Shown: positions 15,808 to 25,491, counted from the first letter of the stretch. The stretch: DNA of 52,772 bases from Holtiella tumoricola (GCF_027857615.1 NZ_JAQIFT010000030.1:1-52772); one strand, 5' to 3'. Notes: generated from the sequence alone by a model not told the origin. Program-made: numbers and translations.

Positions 15808-18411
15808 TTAACCTTGTGGAATGAAGAATCCACTTTCATCATCTGGATTTGGTGTAACAGGTTCTCCTGGTGTAGTAGGAGGTACTGGTTGGTCTGGTGT
15901 AGTAGGAGGTGTTGTTTCACCTTCTGTAGGTGGTTGGGTATCTTCGCCACCACCCCAAGGCCATTCACCCCATTCAGGAAGTTGTGGATCATCTGGTGTT
16001 TCAATTTCTGTATGCTGTGTATGCACATCACATAATTGATCTTTACTTACTTCACCATGACGATTAACTACTTTTGTTACAATACTATCTTGTGGACAGA
16101 ACTCTGTAGCAATTTTACCTGAGACACTACATATTTGTTCATGGACATGAACGTCACAGTACTCAGATGGTGCTTGATTCTTTTGGAAGTAATCAGACAC
16201 AATTTTGTTATCGCTAGCGGAAGAACAAAGTTCTGTAGGAATCTTACCAGAAGCTGAACAAATAGACGTTTTAGTATAACCTGTTGTAACAAGTTCAAAA
16301 TCTTTATTAGGAAGATCTTTATGAACTTCTGACATAATACTTGACCAAAGGTTAAGGTGTGCGCCATTGGCTGTAAATTCTTGTGGTCTATCATAACCCA
16401 TCCATACTGTTGCAGTATAATAAGGTGTATAACCAGCAAATAAAAAGTCTTTATTATCTGAAGTTGTACCTGTTTTACCAGATACAGGCATACCACCCAT
16501 ACCATTAGCAGCTTTTGTACCTGTACCAATTTTAACAACGTCTTCCATCATGTCTGTAAGCATAGAAGCAGTAGAAGGTTTGATTACAGTATGTGTCTTT
16601 GGAACGGTATTATCTAAAATAACTTCTTTATTACGATCAAGAACTTGTGTATAAAGAAGTGGTTCAGTATAGGTTCCTTGATTAGCAATAGCAGCATAAG
16701 CTGCATTGAGTTCAAGAGGTGTCACACCGTCTGTTAAACCACCCAGTGGAAGCGAATACACTTTATCAGTATCTGATAAGGTTGTAAATCCAAAGTTTAA
16801 TAAATAATTATAAGCGGTATCAATACCTACCATATCAATGGTTTTAACTGCTAAAACGTTCATAGAATCCCAAATAGCTTCACGAATGGTTGTAGGACCT
16901 TTGTAATAACTACGCCAGTTTTTAGGTGAGTATTTGTTAATAGTATAAGGCTCATCTACAAGTACTGATCCAGGTGAAAGAAGACCTAAATCTAATGCTG
17001 GAGCATAAGCAGCAAGTACTTTAAAACATGAACCTGGTTGACGTTTTGCTTGTGTCGCACGGTTAAATGTACGATCACCGTATTTCATACCACGTCCACC
17101 TGAAAGAGCTTTTACATGACCATTATATGGATCTGAAATAACGAAGGCAGCTTGTGCTTGAGGAATGAATTGAACGGCTTCGTTGACAAGTTTATCACCT
17201 TCTTCAACACCCCATTCTTCCTGTTTAGCCTTTTTGAAAATTTCTTCTTCATCTTTAGACTTTATAACGCCTTCTGCACCGCGATGGATTTCTTCACCAT
17301 CAGGTTTAACAATTGTTGCACTATAGTTAATGACATACTCTTTATAGCTTGGGAAGAGACTATCATCAGCCATTTTATTATCTACAATACGTTGAATATC
17401 TTGGTCGAGTGTCGTATAAATTTCAACACCACCACCAAAGAGTAAGTTATTGGCTTGAGTTGGTGTCATACCTTGTTCCACTAAATCATCAATAACTTGT
17501 TCAATTACAGCATCTACAAAATAGCTATGAGAAGAATCTTTCTCGTATTTTTGGTTAACTTCTTGAATATTTTTATATGGATCTTCTAGAAGTGCAGCTT
17601 GTCTTTCTTCTTCAGTAATATAACCTTGTTCTTGCATGTAAGATAAAATAAGCTTTGCTTTATCCCAGTTGTTTTCTGGATTACGTATTGGACTGTATCG
17701 TGTTGGGGCTTGAGTAATCCCTGCAATAACGGCACATTCAGCAAGTGAAAGTTCGGATACATCTTTTCCAAAGTAACGATTTGCAGCAGCTTGTACACCG
17801 TTAGTACCATGACCAAGTGGCATTGTATTAAGGTAGTACTCTAAGATAAGCTCTTTATCATAAAGGGCATCTATTTGAAGTGCTAAATATTGCTCTTGGA
17901 TTTTACGAACAAAAGTTTGTTCACTTGTTAAAGCATTGTTTTTGATAACTTGTTGCGTAATTGTACTTGCCCCTTCAACAATATCACCAGCTTTTAAATT
18001 GACTACAATCGCACGCATAATACCACGGATATCAATCCCGTTATGTTCATAGAACCTTGCATCTTCAATCGCAACGACAGCATCTTGAAGATTTTGCGGG
18101 ATTTGCTCCATTTTTGCATAAATACGATTTTCTCCACCGGATAATCTATCAATTTCTACACCATTTTGGTCATAGACAAAAGAAGTAAAATCTGTGGTTG
18201 GTTTAATGTTGATAGTGGATACATCTGGCGCACTTTTGATAATGCCCATGAAGATCCCAAGTCCTGCACCGAATACGGCAAACACTCCGATGACAAGGGC
18301 TATGACAACGACACGAAATGCCGTGACTTTTGCTTTTTTAGTCTTTTTCTTTTTTGTATTTTTATTAGTCTCGTCGATTTTTTTTGAACGTGAATCTTTA
18401 GAATAATTCAT
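15808..18411 (-). CDS. ponA: Class A penicillin-binding protein 1A
   Basis: 867 residues, bifunctional glycosyltransferase/transpeptidase of peptidoglycan synthesis. A basic cytoplasmic N-terminus and one membrane helix (about 31-55) precede the GT51 domain, with AIEDARFYEHNGID containing a catalytic Glu and STITQQVIKN. The transpeptidase domain has SxxK in QPGSCFKVL, SxN in DSMNVLAVKT and KTG in SGKTGTTSDNKD. The C-terminus adds two CxxSGKIxTEFC-like repeats and a Pro/Thr-rich tail (about 70 residues) of the kind that lies in the wall. ATG 18411 has AGGAGG upstream. Monocistronic. Confidence 0.95.
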   Translation of the reverse strand: MNYSKDSRSKKIDETNKNTKKKKTKKAKVTAFRVVVIALVIGVFAVFGAGLGIFMGIIKSAPDVSTINIKPTTDFTSFVYDQNGVEIDRLSGGENRIYAKMEQIPQNLQDAVVAIEDARFYEHNGIDIRGIMRAIVVNLKAGDIVEGASTITQQVIKNNALTSEQTFVRKIQEQYLALQIDALYDKELILEYYLNTMPLGHGTNGVQAAANRYFGKDVSELSLAECAVIAGITQAPTRYSPIRNPENNWDKAKLILSYMQEQGYITEEERQAALLEDPYKNIQEVNQKYEKDSSHSYFVDAVIEQVIDDLVEQGMTPTQANNLLFGGGVEIYTTLDQDIQRIVDNKMADDSLFPSYKEYVINYSATIVKPDGEEIHRGAEGVIKSKDEEEIFKKAKQEEWGVEEGDKLVNEAVQFIPQAQAAFVISDPYNGHVKALSGGRGMKYGDRTFNRATQAKRQPGSCFKVLAAYAPALDLGLLSPGSVLVDEPYTINKYSPKNWRSYYKGPTTIREAIWDSMNVLAVKTIDMVGIDTAYNYLLNFGFTTLSDTDKVYSLPLGGLTDGVTPLELNAAYAAIANQGTYTEPLLYTQVLDRNKEVILDNTVPKTHTVIKPSTASMLTDMMEDVVKIGTGTKAANGMGGMPVSGKTGTTSDNKDFLFAGYTPYYTATVWMGYDRPQEFTANGAHLNLWSSIMSEVHKDLPNKDFELVTTGYTKTSICSASGKIPTELCSSASDNKIVSDYFQKNQAPSEYCDVHVHEQICSVSGKIATEFCPQDSIVTKVVNRHGEVSKDQLCDVHTQHTEIETPDDPQLPEWGEWPWGGGEDTQPPTEGETTPPTTPDQPVPPTTPGEPVTPNPDDESGFFIPQG

Positions 18412-18433
18412 CTATCATCCTCCTCACTAGGGT

Positions 18434-18462
18434 ATTATAACAAATCTGGTGAATTTGGGCAA
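18434..18462 (-). promoter_or_regulatory. Promoter of the PBP1A gene
   Basis: On the minus strand TTGCCC and TATAAT are separated by 17 bases, with the -10 box about 23 bases before the ATG. Confidence 0.6.
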
Positions 18463-18646
18463 AATAAAATACAAGGTATACTCTGTATCAGTATAAGCTG
18501 AAATATTAGAATAGGAAAGTCTTACTAATGAATAGTAATAAAACTTTAATATTTAATTCATTATTTGAGTTATGTTTTATTGTTTGTCATGGAATTCCCC
18601 TTAGTCGAATATATTAATAAAATAAAGTATTAAATGGAGGCAAGCT

Positions 18647-19414
18647 ATGTTTAGAAATTATAAATATCGCTATAGACCCACCCCTAAACCGAAACATTAT
18701 GCTTATTCATCGCCTTATGTTAAAAGTAATCAGAGTCATAATATTAAAGGTGCCTTTGCACTTCTTTTAATTATTGCCATATTTGCCGTAATTTATATTC
18801 AATTAGATCGAGAAGTTATGCCAACTGTTATTGCTATGGCAGAGAAAGAAGCCACTACTATTTCGACAAAAGCAATTAATGAGGCGGTCAATCTCTCTCT
18901 TGAAAGCTCTCAAGTAACAGAGGAAGACTTAATCAGTTATGACTATAATGATGCAGGTGAACTGGTTTCTTGGAATGTAAATTCTATCCTTATTAATACA
19001 TTGTGTGCTGACATTGTAGATAAGGTAGTAGAGAAGCTTGCAACAATAGGAACGATTTCATTTAAAGTTCCTCTAGGTAATTTGACAGGCAGTCGTATTT
19101 TTGCCAATTTAGGACCTGAACTTAGTATTCAAGTTCTTCCCATAGGAACAGTTAAAGTTGACTATGATAATCAGATTCGGTCTACAGGAATTAATCAGGT
19201 AAATCATACTGTGTGGTTAGATGTTGATACAACCGTACAAGTTGTTGTACCTCTATTCTCAGACCAAGTACATATTTCAAGGCGTATTGTACTTATTGAT
19301 AAAATGGTATCTGGTAAAGTACCTCCAAGCTATGTTAATGTACTCCCTAGCAATGTACTGGACGTTGCTCCAGGTGAGGTTTCGGAACAATTCGACATTT
19401 ATGCCGAACCTTAG
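18647..19414 (+). CDS. yunB: Sporulation protein YunB
   Basis: 255 residues. A basic N-terminus and a membrane helix (about 36-53) are followed by the conserved YunB body: MPTVIAMAEKEATTISTKAI, ISYDYNDAGELVSWNVNS, the VPLGNLTGS motif near 145 and a C-terminal QVVVPLFSDQ segment. YunB is a mother-cell sporulation protein in Bacillus, controlled by sigma-E. Upstream, GTCATGG (18586) and GAATATATT (18607) resemble sigma-E boxes loosely. Ribosome binding site GGAGG precedes the start. This gene is good evidence that the organism is a spore former. Confidence 0.9.
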   Translation: MFRNYKYRYRPTPKPKHYAYSSPYVKSNQSHNIKGAFALLLIIAIFAVIYIQLDREVMPTVIAMAEKEATTISTKAINEAVNLSLESSQVTEEDLISYDYNDAGELVSWNVNSILINTLCADIVDKVVEKLATIGTISFKVPLGNLTGSRIFANLGPELSIQVLPIGTVKVDYDNQIRSTGINQVNHTVWLDVDTTVQVVVPLFSDQVHISRRIVLIDKMVSGKVPPSYVNVLPSNVLDVAPGEVSEQFDIYAEP

Positions 19415-19469
19415 ACATAATGCACAAGTGATTTTTTAACCCTTCTATAAATTTCTCTATTTTCATGAG

Positions 19470-19498
19470 TTGTTATTAGATACTAGAAATGATATATT
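19470..19498 (+). promoter_or_regulatory. Promoter of glnN
   Basis: TTGTTA (19470) and TATATT (19493) are 17 bases apart, 35 bases before the start codon. Confidence 0.55.
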
Positions 19499-19533
19499 AA
19501 ATTATACTAATCTTACGACAAAGGGGCAAAAAA

Positions 19534-21639
19534 ATGGAAAACATCAAGTTATCTGAGTTATTTGGTAAAAATGTATTTGACGACAAGGTGATGCGTGAGC
19601 GACTCCCAAAGTCTACTTATAAACAGCTACATAAAACAATTGATGAAGGACTAGAGCTTGACCCAAGTATTGCAGACGTGGTAGCAAATGCAATGAAAGA
19701 TTGGGCCATCGAACATGGTGCAACACACTTTACTCATTGGTTCCAACCAATGAATGGACGTACAGCTGAAAAACATGATTCTTTCTTATCTCCAACATCA
19801 GACGGTCGTGTGATTATGGAGTTCTCAGGAAAAGAACTTATAAAAGGTGAAGCAGACGGCTCTTCATTCCCATCAGGTGGACTTAGACAAACTTTTGAAG
19901 CAAGAGGATATACAGTATGGGATTGTACTTCACCAGCTTTCTTAAAAGAAGATATTAGTGGAGTAGCCCTTTGTATTCCAACTGTATTCTATTCTCATAC
20001 AGGTGAAGCATTAGACAAAAAGGCGCCTCTTTTACGCTCAATGCAAGTTATCGAGCAAGCCTCTTTACGAGTATTACGTGCGTTAGGTGATCATAAGAGC
20101 AATAAGGTCATCTCAACAGTTGGTGCAGAACAGGAATATTTCTTAGTTGACAAACGTCAATATCAACAACGTAGAGACTTAATCTTTACAGGACGTACAC
20201 TTTTTGGTGCAATGCCTCCAAAAGGCCAAGAAATGGAAGATCATTACTTCGGAAGCATTAAAGAAAAAATCGGTAAATTCATGCGTGAAATCGATATTGA
20301 ACTTTGGAAATTAGGTGTGCCTTCTAAAACAAAACATAACGAAGTAGCTCCAGCTCAACATGAGCTTGCCCCTATTTTTGCTACTTCAAATGTAGCATCT
20401 GATCAAAATCAATTAGTTATGGAAACATTACAAAAAGTAGCAAATCGCCATGACCTTGCTTGTTTACTTCATGAAAAACCATTTAAAGGTGTAAATGGTT
20501 CAGGTAAACATGATAACTGGTCACTTGTAACGGATACAGGTAAAGTTTTATTCTCACCTGGAAAACAACCTAAAGATAATTTAGAGTTTCTTGTTTTCTT
20601 AAGTGCAATTATCGAGTCTGTTGATAAACATGCAGATCTTTTAAGACTTTCTGCAGCAACAGCAGGCAATGACCATCGTTTAGGTGGGAATGAAGCACCA
20701 CCAGCAATTATTTCTATTTTCTTAGGTGAAAGTCTTACAGAAATGCTTTATCACGTAGCACGTGGAGAAGATGGTGATAGCTTTACAAAAGAAGTGATGG
20801 AAATGGGTGTTGCAACCCTTCCTAAACTTAAAAAAGAAGTAGCAGACCGTAACCGTACTTCTCCATTTGCTTTCACAGGAAATAAATTTGAGTTTAGAAT
20901 GTTCCCTTCATCAGGCTGTGTATCAGAAGCTAACGTGATTATCAATACCATTGTTGCAGATACATTAAACAAATTTGCTGAGGAACTTGAAAAAAGCGAA
21001 GATATCCAAAGAACCATTAAACATATTGTACGCCATACATTAAGAGACCATGGACGTATTTTATTTAATGGAAATGGTTACTCAGAAGAATGGGTAGAAG
21101 AGGCAACACGTCGTAACCTTCCAAACTTCACTTCAACTGTAGATGTACTTCCAGCATTGATTTCTGAAAAATCAATAGATCTTTTTGGTAGAAATAAAGT
21201 ATTTACAGAGGTAGAACTTCATTCACGTTATGAAATCATGGTTGAAGAGTATTACAAAACACTTAATATTGAAGCACGTACAATGCTTAACATGGCTAAA
21301 ACACAAATTATGCCAGCAGTGCTTAATTATATGACACAAGTTGCTCAAAATGTAAGTATTATGACAAGTCTTGGTCAATTTAATATTGATCCACAAAGTG
21401 AATTACTTGGGGAACTTAATCGCCTCTTCAATGGTCTTAAAAAGTCTATTGATGCCTTAGAAGAAGCACATACAAGTACAATTCAAATTTGTGATGGGTT
21501 AGAAAAAGCAAAAGCATTCCGTGAAAAGGTTCTTCCAGAAATGGAAGCTTTACGTGAAGTAGCAGATGCTCTTGAAACAATCGTAGATGAAAAAATCTGG
21601 CCAATTCCAACTTACAGCGAACTTTTATTTAGAGTATAA
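19534..21639 (+). CDS. glnN: Glutamine synthetase type III
   Basis: 701 residues, the length of the GSIII (GlnN) class, much longer than GlnA. It makes glutamine from glutamate, ammonia and ATP. Visible class features are the N-terminal GATHFTHWFQPMNGRTAEKHD, the substrate/ATP region VGAEQEYFLVDK, EVAPAQHELAPIF, GSGKHDNWSL, and NDHRLGGNEAPPAI with the conserved Arg/Asn loop. A C-terminal helical extension follows. Ammonia assimilation in this window is thus shared with gdhA at 1.9 kb. Monocistronic with its own promoter and terminator. Confidence 0.97.
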   Translation: MENIKLSELFGKNVFDDKVMRERLPKSTYKQLHKTIDEGLELDPSIADVVANAMKDWAIEHGATHFTHWFQPMNGRTAEKHDSFLSPTSDGRVIMEFSGKELIKGEADGSSFPSGGLRQTFEARGYTVWDCTSPAFLKEDISGVALCIPTVFYSHTGEALDKKAPLLRSMQVIEQASLRVLRALGDHKSNKVISTVGAEQEYFLVDKRQYQQRRDLIFTGRTLFGAMPPKGQEMEDHYFGSIKEKIGKFMREIDIELWKLGVPSKTKHNEVAPAQHELAPIFATSNVASDQNQLVMETLQKVANRHDLACLLHEKPFKGVNGSGKHDNWSLVTDTGKVLFSPGKQPKDNLEFLVFLSAIIESVDKHADLLRLSAATAGNDHRLGGNEAPPAIISIFLGESLTEMLYHVARGEDGDSFTKEVMEMGVATLPKLKKEVADRNRTSPFAFTGNKFEFRMFPSSGCVSEANVIINTIVADTLNKFAEELEKSEDIQRTIKHIVRHTLRDHGRILFNGNGYSEEWVEEATRRNLPNFTSTVDVLPALISEKSIDLFGRNKVFTEVELHSRYEIMVEEYYKTLNIEARTMLNMAKTQIMPAVLNYMTQVAQNVSIMTSLGQFNIDPQSELLGELNRLFNGLKKSIDALEEAHTSTIQICDGLEKAKAFREKVLPEMEALREVADALETIVDEKIWPIPTYSELLFRV

Positions 21640-21651
21640 TATAATACGTAG

Positions 21652-21687
21652 AAAAAGAGTCACTGCATCGCAGTGGCTCTTTTTTTG
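21652..21687 (+). terminator. Rho-independent terminator after glnN
   Basis: AAAAAGAGTCACTGC pairs with GCAGTGGCTCTTTTT around ATC, followed by a T run. Confidence 0.9.
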
Positions 21688-21788
21688 AAAAAATAAGTAT
21701 TACGAGTGGGATAAGACAGAAATAAACACTATACACACAGATAAATAAAAAGAATTAGGCAAAAACCTTATAGCTTAGGTGAAATTTT

Positions 21789-21796
21789 GGTATAAT
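21789..21796 (+). promoter_or_regulatory. Extended -10 promoter of hflX
   Basis: A perfect TATAAT at 21791 is preceded by TGG (TG extension at 21788-21789). The -35 is weak (TTATAG at 21768, 17-base gap). Transcription would begin near 21803, just before a palindrome. Confidence 0.6.
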
Positions 21797-21808
21797 AATG
21801 AAAGCATT

Positions 21809-21822
21809 ATGCCAATTGGCAT
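21809..21822. promoter_or_regulatory. Perfect 14-bp palindrome in the hflX leader (possible operator)
   Basis: ATGCCAATTGGCAT is a perfect palindrome placed about 6-20 bases downstream of the predicted start of transcription and 18 bases before the hflX start codon. The position suits repressor binding. No regulator is recognised. Confidence 0.45.
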
Positions 21823-21840
21823 CTATCAGAAAGGAATACT

Positions 21841-23097
21841 ATGGAAGAATTAAAAAAAGTACAAGAGCGTGTCATTCTTTTTGCCGCTCAAAAGAAAAAT
21901 TTAAAAGAAGAGGCTGCATGGGAAAGTCTCGATGAATTAGAAGAATTGGTAAATACAGCTGGAGGAGAAGTCGTTGCCAAAGTACTACAACGTGTAGATA
22001 GCATTAATCCAGGACTTTATATTGGAAGTGGAAAAGTAGAAGAGATCCGTGAAATGGCTGCCCTTCATGATGTTACAGGTGTTATTTCCGATGATGAACT
22101 TTCTCCTGTACAAATGCGTAATTTAAGTGAAGCATTAGGCATTAAAGTCATGGATCGTACGCTTGTTATCTTAGATATTTTTGCACAACGTGCACGTTCA
22201 AAAGAAGGTAAACTTCAAGTAGAAATGGCACAGCTTAAATACCAGAACTCTCGTTTAACAGGATTTGGTGCCATGCTTTCAAAACAAGGTGGTGGTATTG
22301 GGACACGTGGACCTGGAGAAAAGAAACTAGAGTTAGATAAACGTCATATTCGTACACGTATGGAGCTTTTACAAGCTGAGATTGATCAATTTGAAAAGCA
22401 TCGTCAGCTACTACGTAGTCGTAGACAAAAAAATAGTACACCTGTTGTAGCTATTGTAGGTTATACCAATGCAGGAAAGTCTACTTTACTCAATACATTA
22501 GCAGATAGCGATATCTACGCAGCTGACCAACTCTTTGCAACGCTTGATCCAACAACACGTGCAGTGGCACTCCCAAGTGGAAGTGAAATCCTTTTAACAG
22601 ATACCGTAGGATTTATTCGTAAATTACCTCATCATTTAGTCAAAGCATTCTATTCTACATTAGAAGAAGCAAAGTATGCAGATATTATTTTACATGTTGT
22701 GGATGCAAGTTCAGAGCATTTAGCAACTCATTATGAAGTGGTGCATGAAACACTTAAATCATTAGGCATTACAGATATTCCTATCATTACAGTCTATAAT
22801 AAAATCGATAAAGTGAATGAGCACTATTTAAAAGATGAACAGGCAATGCAGCATGTTGAAATCTCAGCACGTGAAAAGAAAAATTTAGAAGGTTTATTAA
22901 ATATTCTAGAAGAAATGCTTTATGAGAAGATGAAAGCGTTCAAAATTCTAATACCTTATGCTCAATCAGATTTAGTAGCATTCTGCCATGCACAAGGGGA
23001 AAGATTAGAAGAAGAGTATTTAAATGAAGGTGTACTTTTATCAGGTTATATGCATTCAGATTTATTCTATCGAATAAAAGATTATATCGTAGACTAA
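21841..23097 (+). CDS. hflX: GTPase HflX
   Basis: 418 residues. HflX is a ribosome-associated GTPase that splits stalled or hibernating 70S ribosomes. An N-terminal HflX domain (IGSGKVEEIREMA) and a coiled-coil linker with the GGGIGTRGPGEKKLELD motif precede the G domain: G1 GYTNAGKST, G3 DTVGFIRKLPHHLV, G4 NKID, and the expected G5 SAREKKN. Start ATG has AGAAAGGAA upstream. Monocistronic with an extended -10 promoter. Confidence 0.95.
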   Translation: MEELKKVQERVILFAAQKKNLKEEAAWESLDELEELVNTAGGEVVAKVLQRVDSINPGLYIGSGKVEEIREMAALHDVTGVISDDELSPVQMRNLSEALGIKVMDRTLVILDIFAQRARSKEGKLQVEMAQLKYQNSRLTGFGAMLSKQGGGIGTRGPGEKKLELDKRHIRTRMELLQAEIDQFEKHRQLLRSRRQKNSTPVVAIVGYTNAGKSTLLNTLADSDIYAADQLFATLDPTTRAVALPSGSEILLTDTVGFIRKLPHHLVKAFYSTLEEAKYADIILHVVDASSEHLATHYEVVHETLKSLGITDIPIITVYNKIDKVNEHYLKDEQAMQHVEISAREKKNLEGLLNILEEMLYEKMKAFKILIPYAQSDLVAFCHAQGERLEEEYLNEGVLLSGYMHSDLFYRIKDYIVD

Positions 23098-23293
23098 AAA
23101 GTTTTTTGCAATCTTCGACAACATAAATGAATTTTCAGAATATAATTTCCAGTATTAGGATATCTTGAAACGTTATTTTAAATTGTTTGACGATTTATAG
23201 CGTAAACAGATATTTATTGCGATATCTTTTGCTTTTAAAAAATTCTATAATCTTCTATAATAAAAATAGATGAAAATCAAGGGGGATTATTAG

Positions 23294-23539
23294 ATGTTAT
23301 TTAACAAAGTTTATGTTGGGGAAGCTGTTGAAAATACGCTTCAGATTCAGTATTTTGTTATTCAGAGAGAGAATTTTTACGGGATTGGTTTAGAAGAAGC
23401 AACAGAAAGAGGCATTCTGTGCGATTATGAATACTTTACGGAAGAACAAGAAGAAGCCCTTGAAGTTGCTAAAATGTTACAGCAAGGTAGTGTAACACTT
23501 ACATCTATGACCGAAATCCTCGACGACTATATTCAATAA
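23294..23539 (+). CDS. Small DUF6514-like protein
   Basis: 81 residues, acidic, no signal peptide. It resembles the DUF6514 family of short clostridial proteins (a resemblance from memory). Visible features are an N-terminal beta-rich half (NTLQIQYFVIQRENFYGIGLEEA) and a C-terminal helix with VTLTSMTEILDDYI. Ribosome binding site AAGGGGGA is 8 bases before the ATG. Two direct copies of TTCTATAATC/A just upstream (23243-23261) provide two possible -10 boxes. Function unknown. Confidence 0.7.
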   Translation: MLFNKVYVGEAVENTLQIQYFVIQRENFYGIGLEEATERGILCDYEYFTEEQEEALEVAKMLQQGSVTLTSMTEILDDYIQ

Positions 23540-23567
23540 AATGTTTAACAATAAATACGGGAATCAC

Positions 23568-23619
23568 AAAGAGTAAGAGTAGAGCCATCTTTTGATGAAA
23601 TGCTTTACTCTTATTTTAG
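23568..23619 (+). terminator. Weak hairpin terminator
   Basis: AAAGAGTAAG pairs imperfectly with CTTTACTCTT across a 25-base loop, followed by ATTTTA. It lies between the small DUF6514-like gene and the YigZ gene. Marginal. Confidence 0.4.
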
Positions 23620-23688
23620 TGTTAATAATTTACCTTTTAATAGGTATATGCTATGATAAAATGAGCAAAATTAAGACAGGTGGTGACT

Positions 23689-24327
23689 ATGTTAGAGCGT
23701 TATATCACAATAGAAGGGGAAGGGTATGCAGAAATCGTAGAAAAAAAATCACGTTTTATTGCATCCGTATTTCCTGTAGAATCTCAAGAAGAGGCAGATG
23801 CTATTTTGGCAAAGCTTCGTAAAAAGTATTGGGATGCGACACACAACTGCTTTGCTTATCAAATAGGTGAGCGTGATGAAATTCAACGTTTTAGTGATGA
23901 TGGAGAACCAGGTGGCACTGCTGGGAAACCTATTCTAGATGTTTTAAAAGGGCATCAGATTAAAAATACATTAATCGTTGTGACACGTTACTTTGGCGGT
24001 ACTTTACTAGGTACAGGTGGGCTTGTACGTGCTTATGGTAAAGGTGCAAAAGAAGGTATCTTAGCAGCAGGTCTTGTTGAGAAAATGCGTGTATGCCTTT
24101 TTACGTTAGAAATGACCTACCCTCTTTCAGGGAAAGTACAATATCTTTTAAATGACAAAGCGTATGTTATTCGTGAAACACAATACACCGATGTTGTACG
24201 TTTTATAGTAGAAGTAGAAATGGGTGAAGAAGAAGCCTTTACTGAATGGCTTATAGAAAAGACAAATGCTGAAATCTCTATTGAAAAAGGTGATTATGAC
24301 CTTATTCAAAGAAGTGTTAAGTGTTGA
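23689..24327 (+). CDS. YigZ/IMPACT family protein
   Basis: 212 residues from ATG 23689; AGGTGG sits 5 bases upstream, and GTG codons at 23680/23683 are less likely. The UPF0029 N-terminal domain has EKKSRFIASVFPV, HNCFAYQIG, FSDDGEPGGTAGKPIL and VTRYFGGTLLGTGGLVRAYG. A C-terminal DUF1949 ferredoxin-like domain follows. Family members resemble IMPACT/YIH1, which in eukaryotes modulate translation control; the bacterial role is unclear. The stop codon overlaps the yebC promoter. Confidence 0.9.
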   Translation: MLERYITIEGEGYAEIVEKKSRFIASVFPVESQEEADAILAKLRKKYWDATHNCFAYQIGERDEIQRFSDDGEPGGTAGKPILDVLKGHQIKNTLIVVTRYFGGTLLGTGGLVRAYGKGAKEGILAAGLVEKMRVCLFTLEMTYPLSGKVQYLLNDKAYVIRETQYTDVVRFIVEVEMGEEEAFTEWLIEKTNAEISIEKGDYDLIQRSVKC

Positions 24328-24353
24328 TACAACCCTACAAAATATGTTACAAT
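24324..24353 (+). promoter_or_regulatory. Promoter of yebC-type gene
   Basis: TTGATA (24324) and TACAAT (24348) are 18 bases apart with TG before the -10 box. The -35 overlaps the YigZ stop codon. Confidence 0.6.
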
Positions 24354-24409
24354 AAGGAAGAAAATTGTTTATGTACGTAAGTGTATAAATTTAAGGAGGC
24401 TTATAATAT

Positions 24410-25144
24410 ATGTCAGGACATTCAAAGTTTGCCAATATTAAACATAAAAAGGGCAAAAATGATGCTGCAAAAGGAAAAATCTTTACAAAAATTGGTCGTG
24501 AAATTGCTGTAGCGGTAAAAGAAGGTGGCGGATCAGATCCTAGCATTAACCGTAAATTACGTGACGTTATTGCAAAAGCAAAATCAAATAACATGCCTAA
24601 TGATACGATTCAAAGAAGTATCAAAAAAGCTGCTGGTGAAGATGGTTCTGTTACTTATGAACACATGACATATGAAGGTTATGGTCCAAATGGTGTTGCT
24701 GTTATCGTTGAAACACTTACAGATAACAAAAACCGTACAGCTGCAAACGTACGTGCTGCTTTCTCTAAAGGAAATGGTAATATGGGTACATCAGGCTGTG
24801 TAGCATTCATGTTTGACAAAAAGGGTCAAATCGTAATTGAAAGAGAAGCGACAGACATGGATGAGGACGAGCTTATGATGCTTGCAATTGAAGCTGGTGC
24901 AGAAGACTTCGAATCAGAAGAAGAAGGCTTCTCTATCACAACAGATCCAGAAGTATTCTCAGATGTATATGCTGCAATTGAAGCCGCAGGTATCGAAATG
25001 GCACAAGCAGAAATTACAATGGTTCCACAAACATCAGCTACAATTACAAATGAAGCTGACCTTAAAGCTTGGGATAAAATGATGGGACTTCTTGAAGATG
25101 ATGATGATGTTCAAGAGGTGTACCATAACTATGAAGAAGAATAA
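24410..25144 (+). CDS. YebC/PmpR family protein
   Basis: 244 residues. The conserved N-terminus SGHSKFANIKHKKGKNDAAKG identifies the YebC/TACO1 family. It continues with GGGSDPSINRKLRDVIAKAK and YEGYGPNGVAVIVE. Members have been described as transcription regulators and, more recently, as factors helping ribosomes through polyproline stretches. The acidic C-terminal domain (EDDDDVQEVYHN) is typical. Ribosome binding site AAGGAGG. Monocistronic with a strong terminator. Confidence 0.95.
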   Translation: MSGHSKFANIKHKKGKNDAAKGKIFTKIGREIAVAVKEGGGSDPSINRKLRDVIAKAKSNNMPNDTIQRSIKKAAGEDGSVTYEHMTYEGYGPNGVAVIVETLTDNKNRTAANVRAAFSKGNGNMGTSGCVAFMFDKKGQIVIEREATDMDEDELMMLAIEAGAEDFESEEEGFSITTDPEVFSDVYAAIEAAGIEMAQAEITMVPQTSATITNEADLKAWDKMMGLLEDDDDVQEVYHNYEEE

Positions 25145-25159
25145 GTTATAGATTAGCAG

Positions 25160-25208
25160 AATCACCTTTTTATAGCATGAATGAATGTTATAAAAAGGTG
25201 ATTTTTTA
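25160..25208 (+). terminator. Rho-independent terminator after yebC-type gene
   Basis: AATCACCTTTTTATA pairs with TATAAAAAGGTGATT, followed by TTTT. Confidence 0.88.
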
Positions 25209-25462
25209 TTAAAAGAGCCTCTAATAAATAACTCAACATTAAATACTTATGTTTGAAGGATTACTATAAATTATAAAAGTGACTTAACTATATAGGGCTA
25301 ATTGATTTGCAAATGACATAAAAAGACATTTATTGTTTAAAATATACAATCTAAAAGAATGTCTATTAGTCATTTTGTTTTATATTTCCAACGAAGATCT
25401 ATTAAACAGAAAATTAATTCTTATAAATTGTTATTTATATACAAAATAATATAATATTTAGA
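25209..25462. other. Intergenic AT-rich stretch with no gene seen
   Basis: The gap between the yebC-type gene and the antitoxin gene is about 370 bases. This very AT-rich part has no ORF with a plausible ribosome binding site. One weak inverted repeat, AGACATT (about 25323) and AATGTCT (about 25357), is visible. It may be a remnant of an insertion or a missing neighbour gene. Confidence 0.5.
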
Positions 25463-25491
25463 TTGTTATTATTGTTTAATTCTGTTATAAT
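25463..25491 (+). promoter_or_regulatory. Promoter of the antitoxin gene
   Basis: TTGTTA (25463) and a perfect TATAAT (25486) are 17 bases apart, with TG before the -10 box. Transcription would begin near 25498, which excludes the ATG at 25494 as a start. Confidence 0.7.

Noticed and set aside
15784..16039. Small plus-strand ORFs opposite the 3' end of the PBP1A gene
   Set aside because: They are antisense to the Pro/Thr-rich tail of PBP1A and start inside the bidirectional terminator.
23592..23822. 76-residue ORF starting before the YigZ gene
   Set aside because: It overlaps the YigZ gene in another frame, its start lies within the weak hairpin after the DUF6514-like gene, and it becomes basic low-quality sequence.
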